Translations under genes and position numbers: made by a program
Assembly: GCF_050496765.1 (NCBI RefSeq)
Contig: NZ_JBNWEO010000018.1
Location: forward strand, 1-64,000
Length of the DNA: 64,000 nt
Reading direction: 5' to 3'
Origin: JAEVLT01 sp050496765
Lineage (GTDB): Bacteria > Bacillota > Bacilli > Bacillales > Cytobacillaceae
Shown here: positions 1 to 8,448 of the stretch, one piece after another
Numbering within the stretch: the first letter of the stretch is position 1
How the letters are laid out: every line of letters starts with the position of its first letter
The notes under the pieces: model-generated
Databases searched by the model: none
What the model was told of the DNA's origin: nothing
The model's input: the letters and a program-made list of their open reading frames with translations, nothing else

Positions 1-350
1 GTGCTACAAGAAGTCAAGACAGTTTTTTTGAAAAATTAAGGTGTATACAAGATTAATTACTTAGATATTTCTATAATACAAAGGTCTTGATCTCCTCTTC
101 CTGTATGGAAATTGAGGGGAATAGCGCCAATTAGACATTGTCCACAGGTGGAGGACATAGTATAAGCGAAGGCGTGGGAGAAATGGTTTCCTCCTACACC
201 CAAGATCACCCCAAAGCGCTGAAATGTTGGTAAAATTTCATCCTCTTCATAAAAGATTGGTTCGTTAGAACGAATCTTTTATGAAGAGGGCAGCAAGCGA
301 AGCGCGGTAGGATTTTTTAAGTTTAGATATAAATATAAGACAACTTTCTT
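1..350. other. Non-coding left edge, no gene recognised
   Basis: All frames are broken by stops and I recognise no protein here. The stretch holds one striking inverted repeat (242-289, listed separately). It does not encode the missing 5' half of the neighbouring GGDEF gene: in the frame needed to join that gene, a stop lies at 336-338. It may be part of another mobile element or rearranged DNA; this is inference. Confidence 0.5.
242..289. repeat. Long near-perfect inverted repeat (hairpin)
   Basis: Positions 242-258 (CCTCTTCATAAAAGATT) are the exact reverse complement of 273-289. After one G/G mismatch (259/272) the arms continue for four more pairs (260-263 with 268-271), leaving a four-base loop. 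That is about 22 bp of stem. No T-tract follows directly on either side, so it is not an ordinary rho-independent terminator. Confidence 0.8.
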
Positions 351-367
351 GACGAACACCGCTACTG

Positions 368-385
368 TTATTCACATGTGGATAA
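368..385. promoter_or_regulatory. Back-to-back pair of consensus DnaA boxes
   Basis: TTATTCACA on the plus strand (368-376) is followed at once by TGTGGATAA (377-385), which is TTATCCACA on the minus strand. Both match TTATNCACA exactly. They sit in a larger palindrome, 363-390, whose only mispair is T372/G381. The palindrome overlaps the stop codon of the transposase frame. Whether DnaA binds here is inference. Confidence 0.5.
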
Positions 386-1246
386 CAGTACAACATCCCG
401 GTTATACACAGCAGCTGGTGTATGGTTATCCAATGACTGGTGTGGTAAGTAGTGGTTGTGTAGATGGATATAGCGTTCCACACCTTGCCTCGTTTCTCGC
501 GGGCTAGTATAGTCGTTGATATAAATCTCATTGTACTTCAGGCTACGCCAGAACCGTTCTATAACGATGTTGTCCTTTGCACGGCCTTTGCCATCCATGC
601 TGATGCGGATTTCGTTCTCCTTTAGCAAATCTGTGTACTGTGGGCTGGTAAAGTGGCTCCCTTGATCACTGTTAATAATGGCGGGTTTGCGTTTGGCTAG
701 CGCCCTTCTCATAGTCTCTAATACGAACCCGATTTCAAGGCTTTGATCCAATTGCCAATCCACAATGAAGCGAGAATACCAATCCATGATGGCGTAGAGG
801 TACATCCAGCCTTGCTTCATCCGGATATACGTGATATCCACACTCCAAACCTGGTCGGGCTGAGTAATGTTTAGCCCTCGAAGTAGGTAGGGGTAGATCC
901 GGTGCTGGAGATCCCGTTTGCTAAGGTTCGGACCGGGATAGATAGCCATAATACCCATCTCTCGCATGTACTTTCTTACTGTATTTTCGTGAATAAGATC
1001 CCCTTCTCGATTCATAATGGCAGCTATCTTTCGATAGCCCAGAAAAGAATGCTTTGTGTATAGCTCATCAATCCGGTGCTTGAGGCGAATTTCCTCCGGA
1101 GAGGGAGGGACCGGCTTATAGTAAAGACTGGTGCGGTTTAGATTAAGTAAATCCGCTTGTACGAGGATGGAGTGTTCGGAGCAATCCCATTCTATGAGAT
1201 CAATACGCTCTTCACGAGTAAAGTTAGAGGCCAGATTTTTTTTTAA
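368..1246 (-). CDS. IS3-family transposase, OrfB (DDE integrase part)
   Basis: This frame encodes the catalytic integrase domain. The expected acidic residues are visible in VDITYI, NSDQGSHF and ERFWRSLKYNEIY, and an HTH_21-like segment with LGYRKIA precedes them. The first ATG is at 1015, but the frame is open and homologous up to the A-run at 1236-1244. It is therefore most likely made by -1 frameshifting from OrfA rather than from its own start. It ends inside a palindrome carrying two DnaA-box sequences. The catalytic domain looks intact, so the element could still be active. Confidence 0.85.
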   Translation of the reverse strand, partial: LKKNLASNFTREERIDLIEWDCSEHSILVQADLLNLNRTSLYYKPVPPSPEEIRLKHRIDELYTKHSFLGYRKIAAIMNREGDLIHENTVRKYMREMGIMAIYPGPNLSKRDLQHRIYPYLLRGLNITQPDQVWSVDITYIRMKQGWMYLYAIMDWYSRFIVDWQLDQSLEIGFVLETMRRALAKRKPAIINSDQGSHFTSPQYTDLLKENEIRISMDGKGRAKDNIVIERFWRSLKYNEIYINDYTSPRETRQGVERYIHLHNHYLPHQSLDNHTPAAVYNRDVVLLSTCE

Positions 1247-1517
1247 GCCACGACAATTGGGTGGTTAACTTACCAACCTCGGCGTAGAGTTCATTGATTT
1301 GTTGTTCATATTCTTTTTTCATTTTGGTGATACCTTTACGATCATCAACAAACAGCTGTGAGAGGTTTTGTACCACCTCGGATTTCCACCGGTTGAGGAC
1401 ATTGGTATGGATCCCATGCTCAGAAGCGAGCTGTGAAACTGACTTTTCTTCCTTTAGGATTTCCAGTACAATTTGCGCTTTTTCTTCTGGGTTAAACTTT
1501 CTTCGAGTGGTTGACAT
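1224..1517 (-). CDS. IS3-family transposase, OrfA (helix-turn-helix part)
   Basis: This 97-aa protein starts RRKFNPEEKAQIVLEIL and continues through a helix-turn-helix (VSQLASEHGI), ending in a leucine-zipper-like coiled coil. That is the normal OrfA of IS3-family elements, which binds the IS ends. An AAGGAG ribosome-binding site precedes the ATG at 1517. Near the C-terminus nine A residues in the minus-strand message (1236-1244) provide an A-AAA-AAA slippery site, from which a -1 shift enters the OrfB frame. OrfA alone stops at 1224 after KKKSGL. Confidence 0.85.
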   Translation of the reverse strand: MSTTRRKFNPEEKAQIVLEILKEEKSVSQLASEHGIHTNVLNRWKSEVVQNLSQLFVDDRKGITKMKKEYEQQINELYAEVGKLTTQLSWLKKKSGL

Positions 1518-1567
1518 ACAACTAAGAAACTCCTTTTTTATTGTCTAGTTTATATGTAGCATTATAA

Positions 1568-1981
1568 GACGAACAAGGAACATTTATTCTGATTGATATT
1601 GATAATTTTAAAACGATAAATGACACACATGGCCACCAGATTGGCGATGAAGTTCTAATTCAAGTAGCCAATCTCATTAAATCGAATATTCGGGAGAGCG
1701 ATGTTGGTGCCCGGTGGGGCGGAGAAGAGCTGGCCATTTATTTGCCAAAGGTTCCTTTAGCTTCAGGAGTGGAAATTGCCAAAAGGCTTGTTGAAAAAGT
1801 GGCTGAATTGTCCAATCCGCATGTGACCGTTTCCTGCGGTGTGTCCTATTGGACGAAAGAAAAAATCGATACCGCAAAGTTTTTGTTCAAACGAGCAGAT
1901 GAAGCGCTATACGTTGCAAAACGGACAGGAAAAAACAAAGTTGTTACCCAAGAAGAACAATCCTTGGAAGCCCATGTATAA
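1568..1981 (+). pseudogene. GGDEF-domain protein, 3' remnant (ytrP-like)
   Basis: The frame starts abruptly at the edge of the IS element (in-frame stop at 1565-1567). It encodes about 137 residues of a diguanylate cyclase domain: LIDIDNFKTINDTHGH, then the signature RWGGEEL (a GGEEF-type active site), then FKRADEALYVAKRTGKN. In synteny this matches the C-terminus of YtrP, a GAF-GGDEF protein next to ytsP. The sensor half and the beginning of the cyclase domain are missing and are not elsewhere in the window. There is no start codon or ribosome-binding site in the right place, so I call it broken. Confidence 0.8.
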
Positions 1982-2008
1982 CAGCATTAAGAAGTATAAG
2001 ATGGTAAA

Positions 2009-2042
2009 AAAAGGCACTCGCAAATTGCAAGTGCCTTTTTAT
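2009..2042 (+). terminator. Rho-independent terminator after the GGDEF remnant
   Basis: GGCACT pairs with AGTGCC across a short A/T-rich loop, preceded by A-runs and followed by TTTTT. Confidence 0.75.
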
Positions 2043-2235
2043 AATATCACCAGAATTTATAGGTTGACCCTTTTTTACATTTCCAGAAAATTATGACATA
2101 GAGTCTATTCTTAAATGAATCTTTTTTAAATCCGTAACATGAAAAGTATATATGCAAGGAATTTATTCCATAAGTAGGGTGTTTCGTGGTTGACTGTTTG
2201 ATCTCCGCTCCAGGCGGTTTTTGCCCGGTTGCTTT

Positions 2236-2718
2236 CTAAAGATGCTGAACCAGCAGTTCGACAAATTCCTCTAATTTTTCTTGATCCACCTCATCGAAAC
2301 GGTTTTTTTCTGGTGCGTCGATGTCTAATACACCAAGCAATTCTCCGTTTTTGATCATGGGGATGACGATTTCGGACTGTGATGCAGCGTCACAGGCAAT
2401 ATGGCCGGGAAACTGATTGACATCTTCCACCCGAATCGTTGTTTTTGTTGCCGCAGCTGTTCCGCATACTCCTTTTCCGAAGGGAATTCGGATGCAGGCA
2501 GGAAGCCCTTGAAAAGGTCCTAAAACAAGTTCCTCGTTCGTATCGGTTAAATAAAATCCAACCCAATTGATCCGATCAAGAAATTGATTTAATAACGCAG
2601 AGGCATTGCTTAAATTGGCGATTTGATTTGTTTCATCATGCACAAGTGCCTGCAATTGTTTTTTTACAAGATCATAATTTTCCACGCGCGTTCCGCGATA
2701 TCCTTCGATATTAAACAT
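2236..2718 (-). CDS. ytsP: Free methionine-(R)-sulfoxide reductase (GAF domain)
   Basis: This 160-aa single GAF-domain protein matches the fRMsr family, which reduces free L-methionine-(R)-sulfoxide in the cytosol. The three family cysteines are all present: C75 (LPACIRI), C85 (GVCGTA) and C109 (HIACDA). The motif NWVGFYL lies near residue 51. The ATG at 2718 follows AAGGTGA. It is on the minus strand, opposite to refZ. Length and sequence are typical. I see no terminator directly after the stop codon. Confidence 0.92.
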   Translation of the reverse strand: MFNIEGYRGTRVENYDLVKKQLQALVHDETNQIANLSNASALLNQFLDRINWVGFYLTDTNEELVLGPFQGLPACIRIPFGKGVCGTAAATKTTIRVEDVNQFPGHIACDAASQSEIVIPMIKNGELLGVLDIDAPEKNRFDEVDQEKLEEFVELLVQHL

Positions 2719-2886
2719 ATATTTTCACCTTATTCTTTGAAGTTTCACTTTTTCTTTCATTTTAGCAAAAAATCGTGAATTTAGGGAGACTTTGTCGACA
2801 AGATCTTGGAGGAATCTGAAAGAAAGGCGAGAAATGTTTAAAGGACGCAGAAAAAAAGGTAAATGACTTTTTTCGGAGGGAGCAAT

Positions 2887-3501
2887 ATGAAAAAAAATTC
2901 GAAAGATGCGATCGTCCAGGCGGCCATTTCTTTATTTCAGACAAGTGGATATTCCGGAACGTCCATTCGGGATATTGCCAAAAAAGCAAAAGTAAACCCT
3001 GCTAATATTTCTTATTATTTCCATAGCAAACAAGGATTGCTTGAATATTGCTTCACATCGTTTTTTGAACAATATCTTGCCATTATCGAAGAAGCGCATT
3101 TGCAACTGCAAGAGGGAGCCGTTAAGTGTTTAAAGCAAATTTCCAAAGGCATTCTTCATTATTTCAGCAAAAATAGTTCATTGGCGAGCTTTGTTTTAAG
3201 GGAAATGTCAATGGATTCCCAAGTCGCAAGGGAAATCATGTCCACTTATTATGCAAAGGAAAAGTTTTTTTTGCAGGAGGTTTTTGAAGTTGGAATGGAG
3301 CGAAAGGAATTTCATTTGCAATCGGTTTCGTATGCAGTTATTCAGCTGAAGGCCTTATGGGTAATGCCGTTTATCAATGCGCCGTATTTGCGAGAGGTTT
3401 TCTATTTATTTCCAAATGAGTATTTTTTTGCTGAAAAGTATACTGAGGAAATTGATCAGTGGATTGACAAAACTTTGTGCTGCAAAGAGGTTGTCGTTTA
3501 G
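2887..3501 (+). CDS. refZ: TetR-family regulator RefZ
   Basis: This 204-aa protein has an N-terminal TetR helix-turn-helix (residues about 5-50: TSIRDIAKKAKVNPANISYY) and a longer ligand/dimer domain. In B. subtilis RefZ (YttP) binds motifs near the origin and affects FtsZ-ring position during sporulation. The start was set at the ATG at 2887 because GGAGGGAG lies 4-5 bases upstream; an in-frame ATG eight codons earlier lacks such a site. The position just before ezrA is the syntenic one. The B. subtilis operator pattern was not searched for elsewhere. Confidence 0.88.
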   Translation: MKKNSKDAIVQAAISLFQTSGYSGTSIRDIAKKAKVNPANISYYFHSKQGLLEYCFTSFFEQYLAIIEEAHLQLQEGAVKCLKQISKGILHYFSKNSSLASFVLREMSMDSQVAREIMSTYYAKEKFFLQEVFEVGMERKEFHLQSVSYAVIQLKALWVMPFINAPYLREVFYLFPNEYFFAEKYTEEIDQWIDKTLCCKEVVV

Positions 3502-3784
3502 CGCTGGCAAGCTAAAAACGAATAAAAAACGGTCCTCTCATTCTTCAAATCAGAATGATATTCCACGAAATTGATGCTCCACATAGTTATTTTTTTCCGG
3601 CCAACGTATTTTTTTGAAAATCCCGTTTTTTTTTTGTTCTTTTATGCAAAAAAATTGAAATTAATAGTCAAAAAATGTCGTTTACATGGTATCATTAAAG
3701 CATTGAAATTGAACGAATCATTTTTGCATACATAAACGTTGAGCGGCATTCAAATGAATTGGTGTTTGAACAGGGGGATTACGC

Positions 3785-5473
3785 GTGAAGTACATCATTG
3801 GATTTATCATTCTTCTGCTAGTTATCATTGTGACAGGTTATTTTATAAAGAAAAAGTATTATCGGGAAATGGATCGGTTGGAAGCATGGAAAATTGACTT
3901 AATCAATCGCCCTGTACTTGACGAAATGTCGAAAGTGAAGCAGCTCAATATGACGGGCCAAACAGAAGAACTGTTTGAACGATGGCGCAGTGAGTGGGAT
4001 GATATTGTGACGGTTCGCCTGCCAGACCTGGAGGAATTGCTATTTGATGCGGAAGAGCATATTGACCGCTACCGGTTTCGCAAAGCCAAAGAAGTTCAGT
4101 ATCTTATCTCGAAAAATTTGCAAGAAACAGAGGATCAGATTAAACGAATTCTTAATGAGCTAAATGAACTAGTCGGCAGTGAAGAAAAAAATCGGGTTGA
4201 AATCGAACAATTGAGAGAAACGTATCGGGAAGCAAAGAAAGAGCTGCTGGCACATCGATATACGTTCGGAAAAGCTGAAAAGCAGCTTGAAAGCCAATTA
4301 AATGATGTCATTGAAAAAATTCAGGAGTTTGATGATAAAACCGAGAATGGAAACTACTTGCAGGCAAGGGAAACGGTTCTGTCAATCAAAAGTCAACTGG
4401 AGCTGATTCAATCCGAAATGGAGCAGATCCCTGACCTCTTACATGAATTTCAAACGGCACTCCCCTCTCAATTAACTGATGTTCGGGATGGTTTCCGCGA
4501 AATGGAACAGCAAGGCTACTATTTAGAGCATATCGAAGTGGAAAAAGAGCTTAGCGAGCTTGAGAAACTAATTGCCGTATGTTTGAACGATGTGGAGCAA
4601 ATTGAGGTCGACAAGGCTGCGGAAGGACTGAAGGATATAAAAGCAAGAATTGATGTGCTTTTTGACTTGCTTGAAAAGGAAGTACACGCCAAGCACTACA
4701 TCATTCAGAACGAAAAAGAAACAGAACAATTGCTTCTCGATCTTAAAGAAGGAAACAGTCAGCTGAACGATGAAGTAAACGAAGTCGGCCAAAGTTATCA
4801 TTTAACGGATGAATTTTTCCAATCCAGAAGGAAAATCGAAAAAGAACTCCATGCCGCATACAAGCGGTTTGAACATTTGGCGGCAGAGCTTGAAGACAAC
4901 GATACGGCACAAACCGTTCTAAAAGAAGAACTGGCGGAAATTAAGGAGCAGCTTGATGCAGTGCGCAATGATCAGGAAGCGTTTTTTACCAAACTGCACG
5001 CGTTACGGAAAGATGAAATGGAAGCAAGAGAGAAGATTCAGGAATTGAGGAAAAAAATTGCCGAAGCGATCCGACTTGTATCAAAAAGCAATATTCCCGG
5101 GCTGCCTGATGATTATGTATTTCTTTTTGAAGAAAGCAAAGAAAGTATTGAAAATGTGAAAAAACAGCTGGAAGAGAAACCGCTCAATATTTCAGCGATT
5201 AACCAATTTTTAGAGATTGCCGTCTTGACAGTTGAAAAACTTGTCGCCACGACGACGGAATTAATTGACAATGCCTTTCTTGCTGAAAAAGTGATCCAAT
5301 ATGGCAACCGCTACCGCGGCAAATATTCCTCTGTTTCAAAAGGATTGGAGGAAGCAGAGGAGCTATTTCGCAGCTATGACTACCACAAGGCTTTAGAACA
5401 GGCAGCAGCGACGATTGAAGCAGTTGATTCCGAAGCATTAAGAAAAATCGAAGCACTGTTTTCAAAAGATTAG
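3785..5473 (+). CDS. ezrA: Septation ring formation regulator EzrA
   Basis: This 562-aa protein has one N-terminal membrane helix (residues about 3-22), then almost entirely coiled-coil, spectrin-like repeats rich in Glu, Lys and Leu. EzrA is a membrane-anchored FtsZ-interacting protein that prevents extra Z-rings and acts in the divisome. The C-terminal QNR patch is visible as IQYGNRYR (about residues 504-511). The start is GTG at 3785 behind GGGGG. It stands alone, with a terminator after it. The 283-bp gap from refZ contains only A/T-rich sequence, presumably the promoter region. Confidence 0.95.
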   Translation: MKYIIGFIILLLVIIVTGYFIKKKYYREMDRLEAWKIDLINRPVLDEMSKVKQLNMTGQTEELFERWRSEWDDIVTVRLPDLEELLFDAEEHIDRYRFRKAKEVQYLISKNLQETEDQIKRILNELNELVGSEEKNRVEIEQLRETYREAKKELLAHRYTFGKAEKQLESQLNDVIEKIQEFDDKTENGNYLQARETVLSIKSQLELIQSEMEQIPDLLHEFQTALPSQLTDVRDGFREMEQQGYYLEHIEVEKELSELEKLIAVCLNDVEQIEVDKAAEGLKDIKARIDVLFDLLEKEVHAKHYIIQNEKETEQLLLDLKEGNSQLNDEVNEVGQSYHLTDEFFQSRRKIEKELHAAYKRFEHLAAELEDNDTAQTVLKEELAEIKEQLDAVRNDQEAFFTKLHALRKDEMEAREKIQELRKKIAEAIRLVSKSNIPGLPDDYVFLFEESKESIENVKKQLEEKPLNISAINQFLEIAVLTVEKLVATTTELIDNAFLAEKVIQYGNRYRGKYSSVSKGLEEAEELFRSYDYHKALEQAAATIEAVDSEALRKIEALFSKD

Positions 5474-5477
5474 CCAG

Positions 5478-5513
5478 AAAAACCGATTCCGCTTTTACCG
5501 GATCGGTTTTTGT
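5478..5513 (+). terminator. Terminator after ezrA
   Basis: ACCGATTCCG pairs with CGGATCGGT (one bulge), followed by TTTTTG. Confidence 0.75.
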
Positions 5514-5636
5514 TTGCCTAAAGGAATGGTAAAATAACAATGGCATTTTGTTTGTGTGGGTGAATAGTTAAAAATTTACCGAGCCTTGGTTTATAACTCC
5601 AAGAAGAAATTCGTTTAGATAAGAGAGGATCGTCTC

Positions 5637-6773
5637 ATGATTTATTTCGATAACAGTGCGACAACGAAACCTTATCGGGAGGTTCTTGAGTCGTTTTTAA
5701 CCGTTTCAAGTGAATATTTTGGCAATCCGTCTTCGCTGCATGGGATTGGAGCTCAGGCGGAAAACTTGCTTACCCAAGCAAGAACGCAAATAGCCGATTT
5801 ATTGAATGCTAAAGCATCGGAGATCTTTTTTACTTCCGGAGGTACAGAAAGCAACAACATGGCGATCAAAGGTGTCGCAATGAGACACCGAAACAGAGGC
5901 AGGCATTTGATTACAACCGCCATTGAGCATCCTTCTGTTGCGAGGGCAATGGAGCAGCTGGAGCAGCTTGGGTTTGAAATTACCTATTTGCCTGTTAACC
6001 GACAAGGAATGGTAATGGTGAGTGAGGTAGAAAAGGCGATTCGGCAGGACACCATTCTTGTATCCGTCATGCATGTGAACAATGAAGTCGGAACCATCCA
6101 GCCGATTAACGAAATTGGCGCACTGTTAAAGAACTACCCGAAAGTGCTGTTTCATGTGGATGCCGTTCAAAGTATCGGAAAAGTGCCGCTTCATCTGCAT
6201 GAGTGGGGTGTCGATCTTTGTTCCTTCTCTGCCCATAAGTTTCACGGTTTAAAAGGAACCGGCTTGCTGTTTATCCGCGAGGGGGTGCAGCTTGATCCGC
6301 TATTAGCGGGCGGTAACCAGGAATGGAAAAGGCGGAGCGGGACAGAAAACGTAGCTGGTGCAGTGTCAACCGCCAAAGCTCTAAGGATGCTGCTGGAAAA
6401 AGGAAAAACCGGTACCTTAATGATGAAAAGAATTCAAAGCTTGTTAACGGATGGGCTTTATGAAATAGATGGCGTACAGGTTCAAACCTCGCCAAGCATC
6501 GCAGCGCCGCATATTGTTAATTTTACAATTGACAGTATTAAGGCGGAAACGTTTATTCATATGTTGGAAAAAGACAATATTTATGCTTCTACAACAAGTG
6601 CATGCTCATCCAGAAAACAATCGCCGAGTAAAACCCTTTTGGCAATGGGTGTATCCGAACAAGAGGCACTGCGGTCAGTTCGGCTGAGCCTGTCCTTTGA
6701 CAATACAGAAGAGGAAGCACGGTTTGTGCTCAAGGCGATTAAAAAAGCCATTTGGCAGTTAAGAAAGGAATGA
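5637..6773 (+). CDS. nifZ: Cysteine desulfurase (NifS/IscS-like) partner of ThiI
   Basis: This 378-aa class V aminotransferase-fold enzyme removes sulfur from cysteine as a protein persulfide. The PLP lysine is K201 in FSAHKFHG and the catalytic cysteine is C323 in TTSACSS, on a short active-site loop. The stop codon lies just upstream of the thiI start, so the two are co-transcribed and probably translationally linked. In B. subtilis this NifZ-ThiI pair makes 4-thiouridine in tRNA. It lacks the longer C-terminus of house-keeping IscS proteins. The ATG at 5637 follows GAGAGGAT. Confidence 0.92.
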   Translation: MIYFDNSATTKPYREVLESFLTVSSEYFGNPSSLHGIGAQAENLLTQARTQIADLLNAKASEIFFTSGGTESNNMAIKGVAMRHRNRGRHLITTAIEHPSVARAMEQLEQLGFEITYLPVNRQGMVMVSEVEKAIRQDTILVSVMHVNNEVGTIQPINEIGALLKNYPKVLFHVDAVQSIGKVPLHLHEWGVDLCSFSAHKFHGLKGTGLLFIREGVQLDPLLAGGNQEWKRRSGTENVAGAVSTAKALRMLLEKGKTGTLMMKRIQSLLTDGLYEIDGVQVQTSPSIAAPHIVNFTIDSIKAETFIHMLEKDNIYASTTSACSSRKQSPSKTLLAMGVSEQEALRSVRLSLSFDNTEEEARFVLKAIKKAIWQLRKE

Positions 6774-6778
6774 CAGGA

Positions 6779-7993
6779 ATGCTTTACGATCATATTTTAA
6801 TTCGATACGGGGAAATTTCAACAAAGGGGAGAAATCGCAAACAATTTATCGATAAGCTTCGCGACAGCATTAAAGCTGCACTAAGCGCTTATCCCAAAAT
6901 TAAAATACAGGCTGAAAGAGATCGAATGTTTATTCAATTAAATGGGGAAAATAGCGAAGAAATGATTGTAATTTTACGCAAAATATTCGGAATTCAATCT
7001 TTTAGTCGGGTTATAAAAGTCGAAAAAGACATTGAAAAAATGAAAATGGCTGCTTTGGACTTAGCAAAGCAGTTTTATCATGACGGACAAACATTTAAAA
7101 TCACCGGCAAACGTGCTGATAAAACATTTGATTTAAGTACTGATGAGATCAATCATGAGTTTGGCGGGCATTTATTAGCGAACATTCCCGGTTTGCGTGT
7201 AGATGTAAGAAATCCGGATATCAATGTGCAGATTGAAGTTCGGAAAGAAGCGGCTTATTTATCGTGTGAGACGATTGCCGGAGCTGGAGGATTGCCTGCT
7301 GGTTCCAGCGGAAAAGCTATGCTGATGCTATCCGGCGGAATCGACAGTCCCGTTGCCGGCTATTTATCCATGAGGCGCGGTGTCGAACTCGAAGCGGTTC
7401 ATTTTTTCAGCCCCCCCTATACAAGTGAACGGGCGAAGCAAAAGGTGATAGACCTCGCCGAAAAATTGGCGGAAATTTCCGGATGGATCAAGCTTCATAT
7501 TGTTCCCTTCACAGAAATCCAGGAAGAGATCCGAAGACAAGTTCCGCAAAATTATTCGATGACAACCACGCGGAGGCTTATGCTGAAGATTACCGATGAA
7601 ATACGGAAAAAAAATGAAGGCCTAGCGATCATCACAGGTGAAAGCCTTGGGCAAGTGGCAAGCCAAACATTGGAGAGCATGTTTACGATTAATGAAGTGA
7701 CGAATACACCGGTTTTAAGGCCGTTAATCTCAATGGATAAAACGGATATTATAAAAATTTCCCAGCAGATTGGCACTCTCGACATTTCGATTCGGCCGTA
7801 CGAGGACTGTTGCACAATCTTTGTTCCCGCCTCTCCCAAGACAAAACCACGAAGGGAAAAAGCGCAGTTTTTCGAAAGCTTTGTTGATTTTGATCAGCTT
7901 GTTGCTAAAGCCGTTGAGGAGACGGAAATTTTAATGATCAAGCCGGGAAGTAACGCCCCGTCATCGTCATCGCCATGGAAGGATCTATTCTAA
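6779..7993 (+). CDS. thiI: tRNA 4-thiouridine synthetase ThiI
   Basis: This 404-aa enzyme adenylates U8 of tRNA and transfers sulfur to make 4-thiouridine. It has the N-terminal ferredoxin-like region, a THUMP domain (about 60-165) and a PP-loop ATPase with SGGIDS at 185-190. As in B. subtilis there is no C-terminal rhodanese domain, which fits direct sulfur delivery from the adjacent desulfurase. Of several in-frame ATGs I chose 6779, giving the family N-terminus LYDHILIRYGEIS; AAAGGA lies about ten bases upstream. Confidence 0.93.
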   Translation: MLYDHILIRYGEISTKGRNRKQFIDKLRDSIKAALSAYPKIKIQAERDRMFIQLNGENSEEMIVILRKIFGIQSFSRVIKVEKDIEKMKMAALDLAKQFYHDGQTFKITGKRADKTFDLSTDEINHEFGGHLLANIPGLRVDVRNPDINVQIEVRKEAAYLSCETIAGAGGLPAGSSGKAMLMLSGGIDSPVAGYLSMRRGVELEAVHFFSPPYTSERAKQKVIDLAEKLAEISGWIKLHIVPFTEIQEEIRRQVPQNYSMTTTRRLMLKITDEIRKKNEGLAIITGESLGQVASQTLESMFTINEVTNTPVLRPLISMDKTDIIKISQQIGTLDISIRPYEDCCTIFVPASPKTKPRREKAQFFESFVDFDQLVAKAVEETEILMIKPGSNAPSSSSPWKDLF

Positions 7994-8051
7994 AAATTGG
8001 GTTTACTGCCAGCATTCCAAGATTTTGTGAACAATTACCAACATCTATATC

Positions 8052-8081
8052 GAATGAAGCCATGTGATTCTACACATTCTA
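8052..8081 (+). promoter_or_regulatory. Sigma-G promoter of the SASP gene
   Basis: GAATG (8052-8056), 18 bases, then CATTCTA (8075-8081) fits the B. subtilis sigma-G pattern GnATR-N18-cATnnTA. Start of transcription would be just before the AAGGAGGTG ribosome-binding site. This predicts forespore-specific expression. Confidence 0.7.
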
Positions 8082-8105
8082 TACTCACAAGGAGGTGAAA
8101 ATCAC

Positions 8106-8312
8106 ATGGCAAACAACAGTAATTCAAATCAATTGTTAGTTCCTGGCGTACAGCAAGCACTTGATCAAATGAAATATGAGATCGCTACTGAGTTTGGTGT
8201 ACAACTTGGTGCTGAAACCACTTCTCGTGCAAACGGATCTGTTGGTGGTGAAATTACAAAGCGCCTAGTTCAAATGGCTGAACAGCAAATGGGCGGAGGA
8301 TTTTCCCGCTAA
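8106..8312 (+). CDS. sspA: Alpha/beta-type small acid-soluble spore protein
   Basis: This 68-aa protein is a DNA-coating SASP that saturates the spore chromosome and protects it from UV and heat. The two conserved blocks are present: a germination-protease-type segment (ATEFGVQLG) and the C-terminal GSVGGEITKRLV. The start at 8106 lies behind a very strong AAGGAGGTG site. A matching sigma-G promoter lies upstream and a terminator follows. The symbol is by position next to thiI; the family has several near-identical paralogues, so exact orthology is uncertain. Confidence 0.93.
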   Translation: MANNSNSNQLLVPGVQQALDQMKYEIATEFGVQLGAETTSRANGSVGGEITKRLVQMAEQQMGGGFSR

Positions 8313-8332
8313 AAAGTGAATACAATGGCTAC

Positions 8333-8367
8333 AAGAGAGTGGGACAAGTTCCCCTCTCTTTTTATTT
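8333..8367 (+). terminator. Terminator after the SASP gene
   Basis: AAGAGAG...GGG pairs with CCCCTCTCTT, followed by a T-run. Confidence 0.8.
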
Positions 8368-8448
8368 TCTAACTATTATTTTCATTTTTCTAAAGATTTT
8401 GTATAATTAACTTTAGGTGTTGGACAATTCTATGTTAGGGGGAGAGGT

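Larger units (their letters stand above)
351..1575 (-). mobile_element. IS3-family insertion sequence
   Basis: Two overlapping minus-strand frames (OrfA and OrfB) with a DDE integrase domain are the IS3-family layout. The element lies directly upstream of a GGDEF gene remnant that opens at 1568. I could not find convincing terminal inverted repeats. An exact 8-base direct repeat GACGAACA occurs at 351-358 and 1568-1575 and is used here only as approximate outer limits. It is longer than the usual 3-5 bp IS3 target duplication and may be coincidental. Confidence 0.75.
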
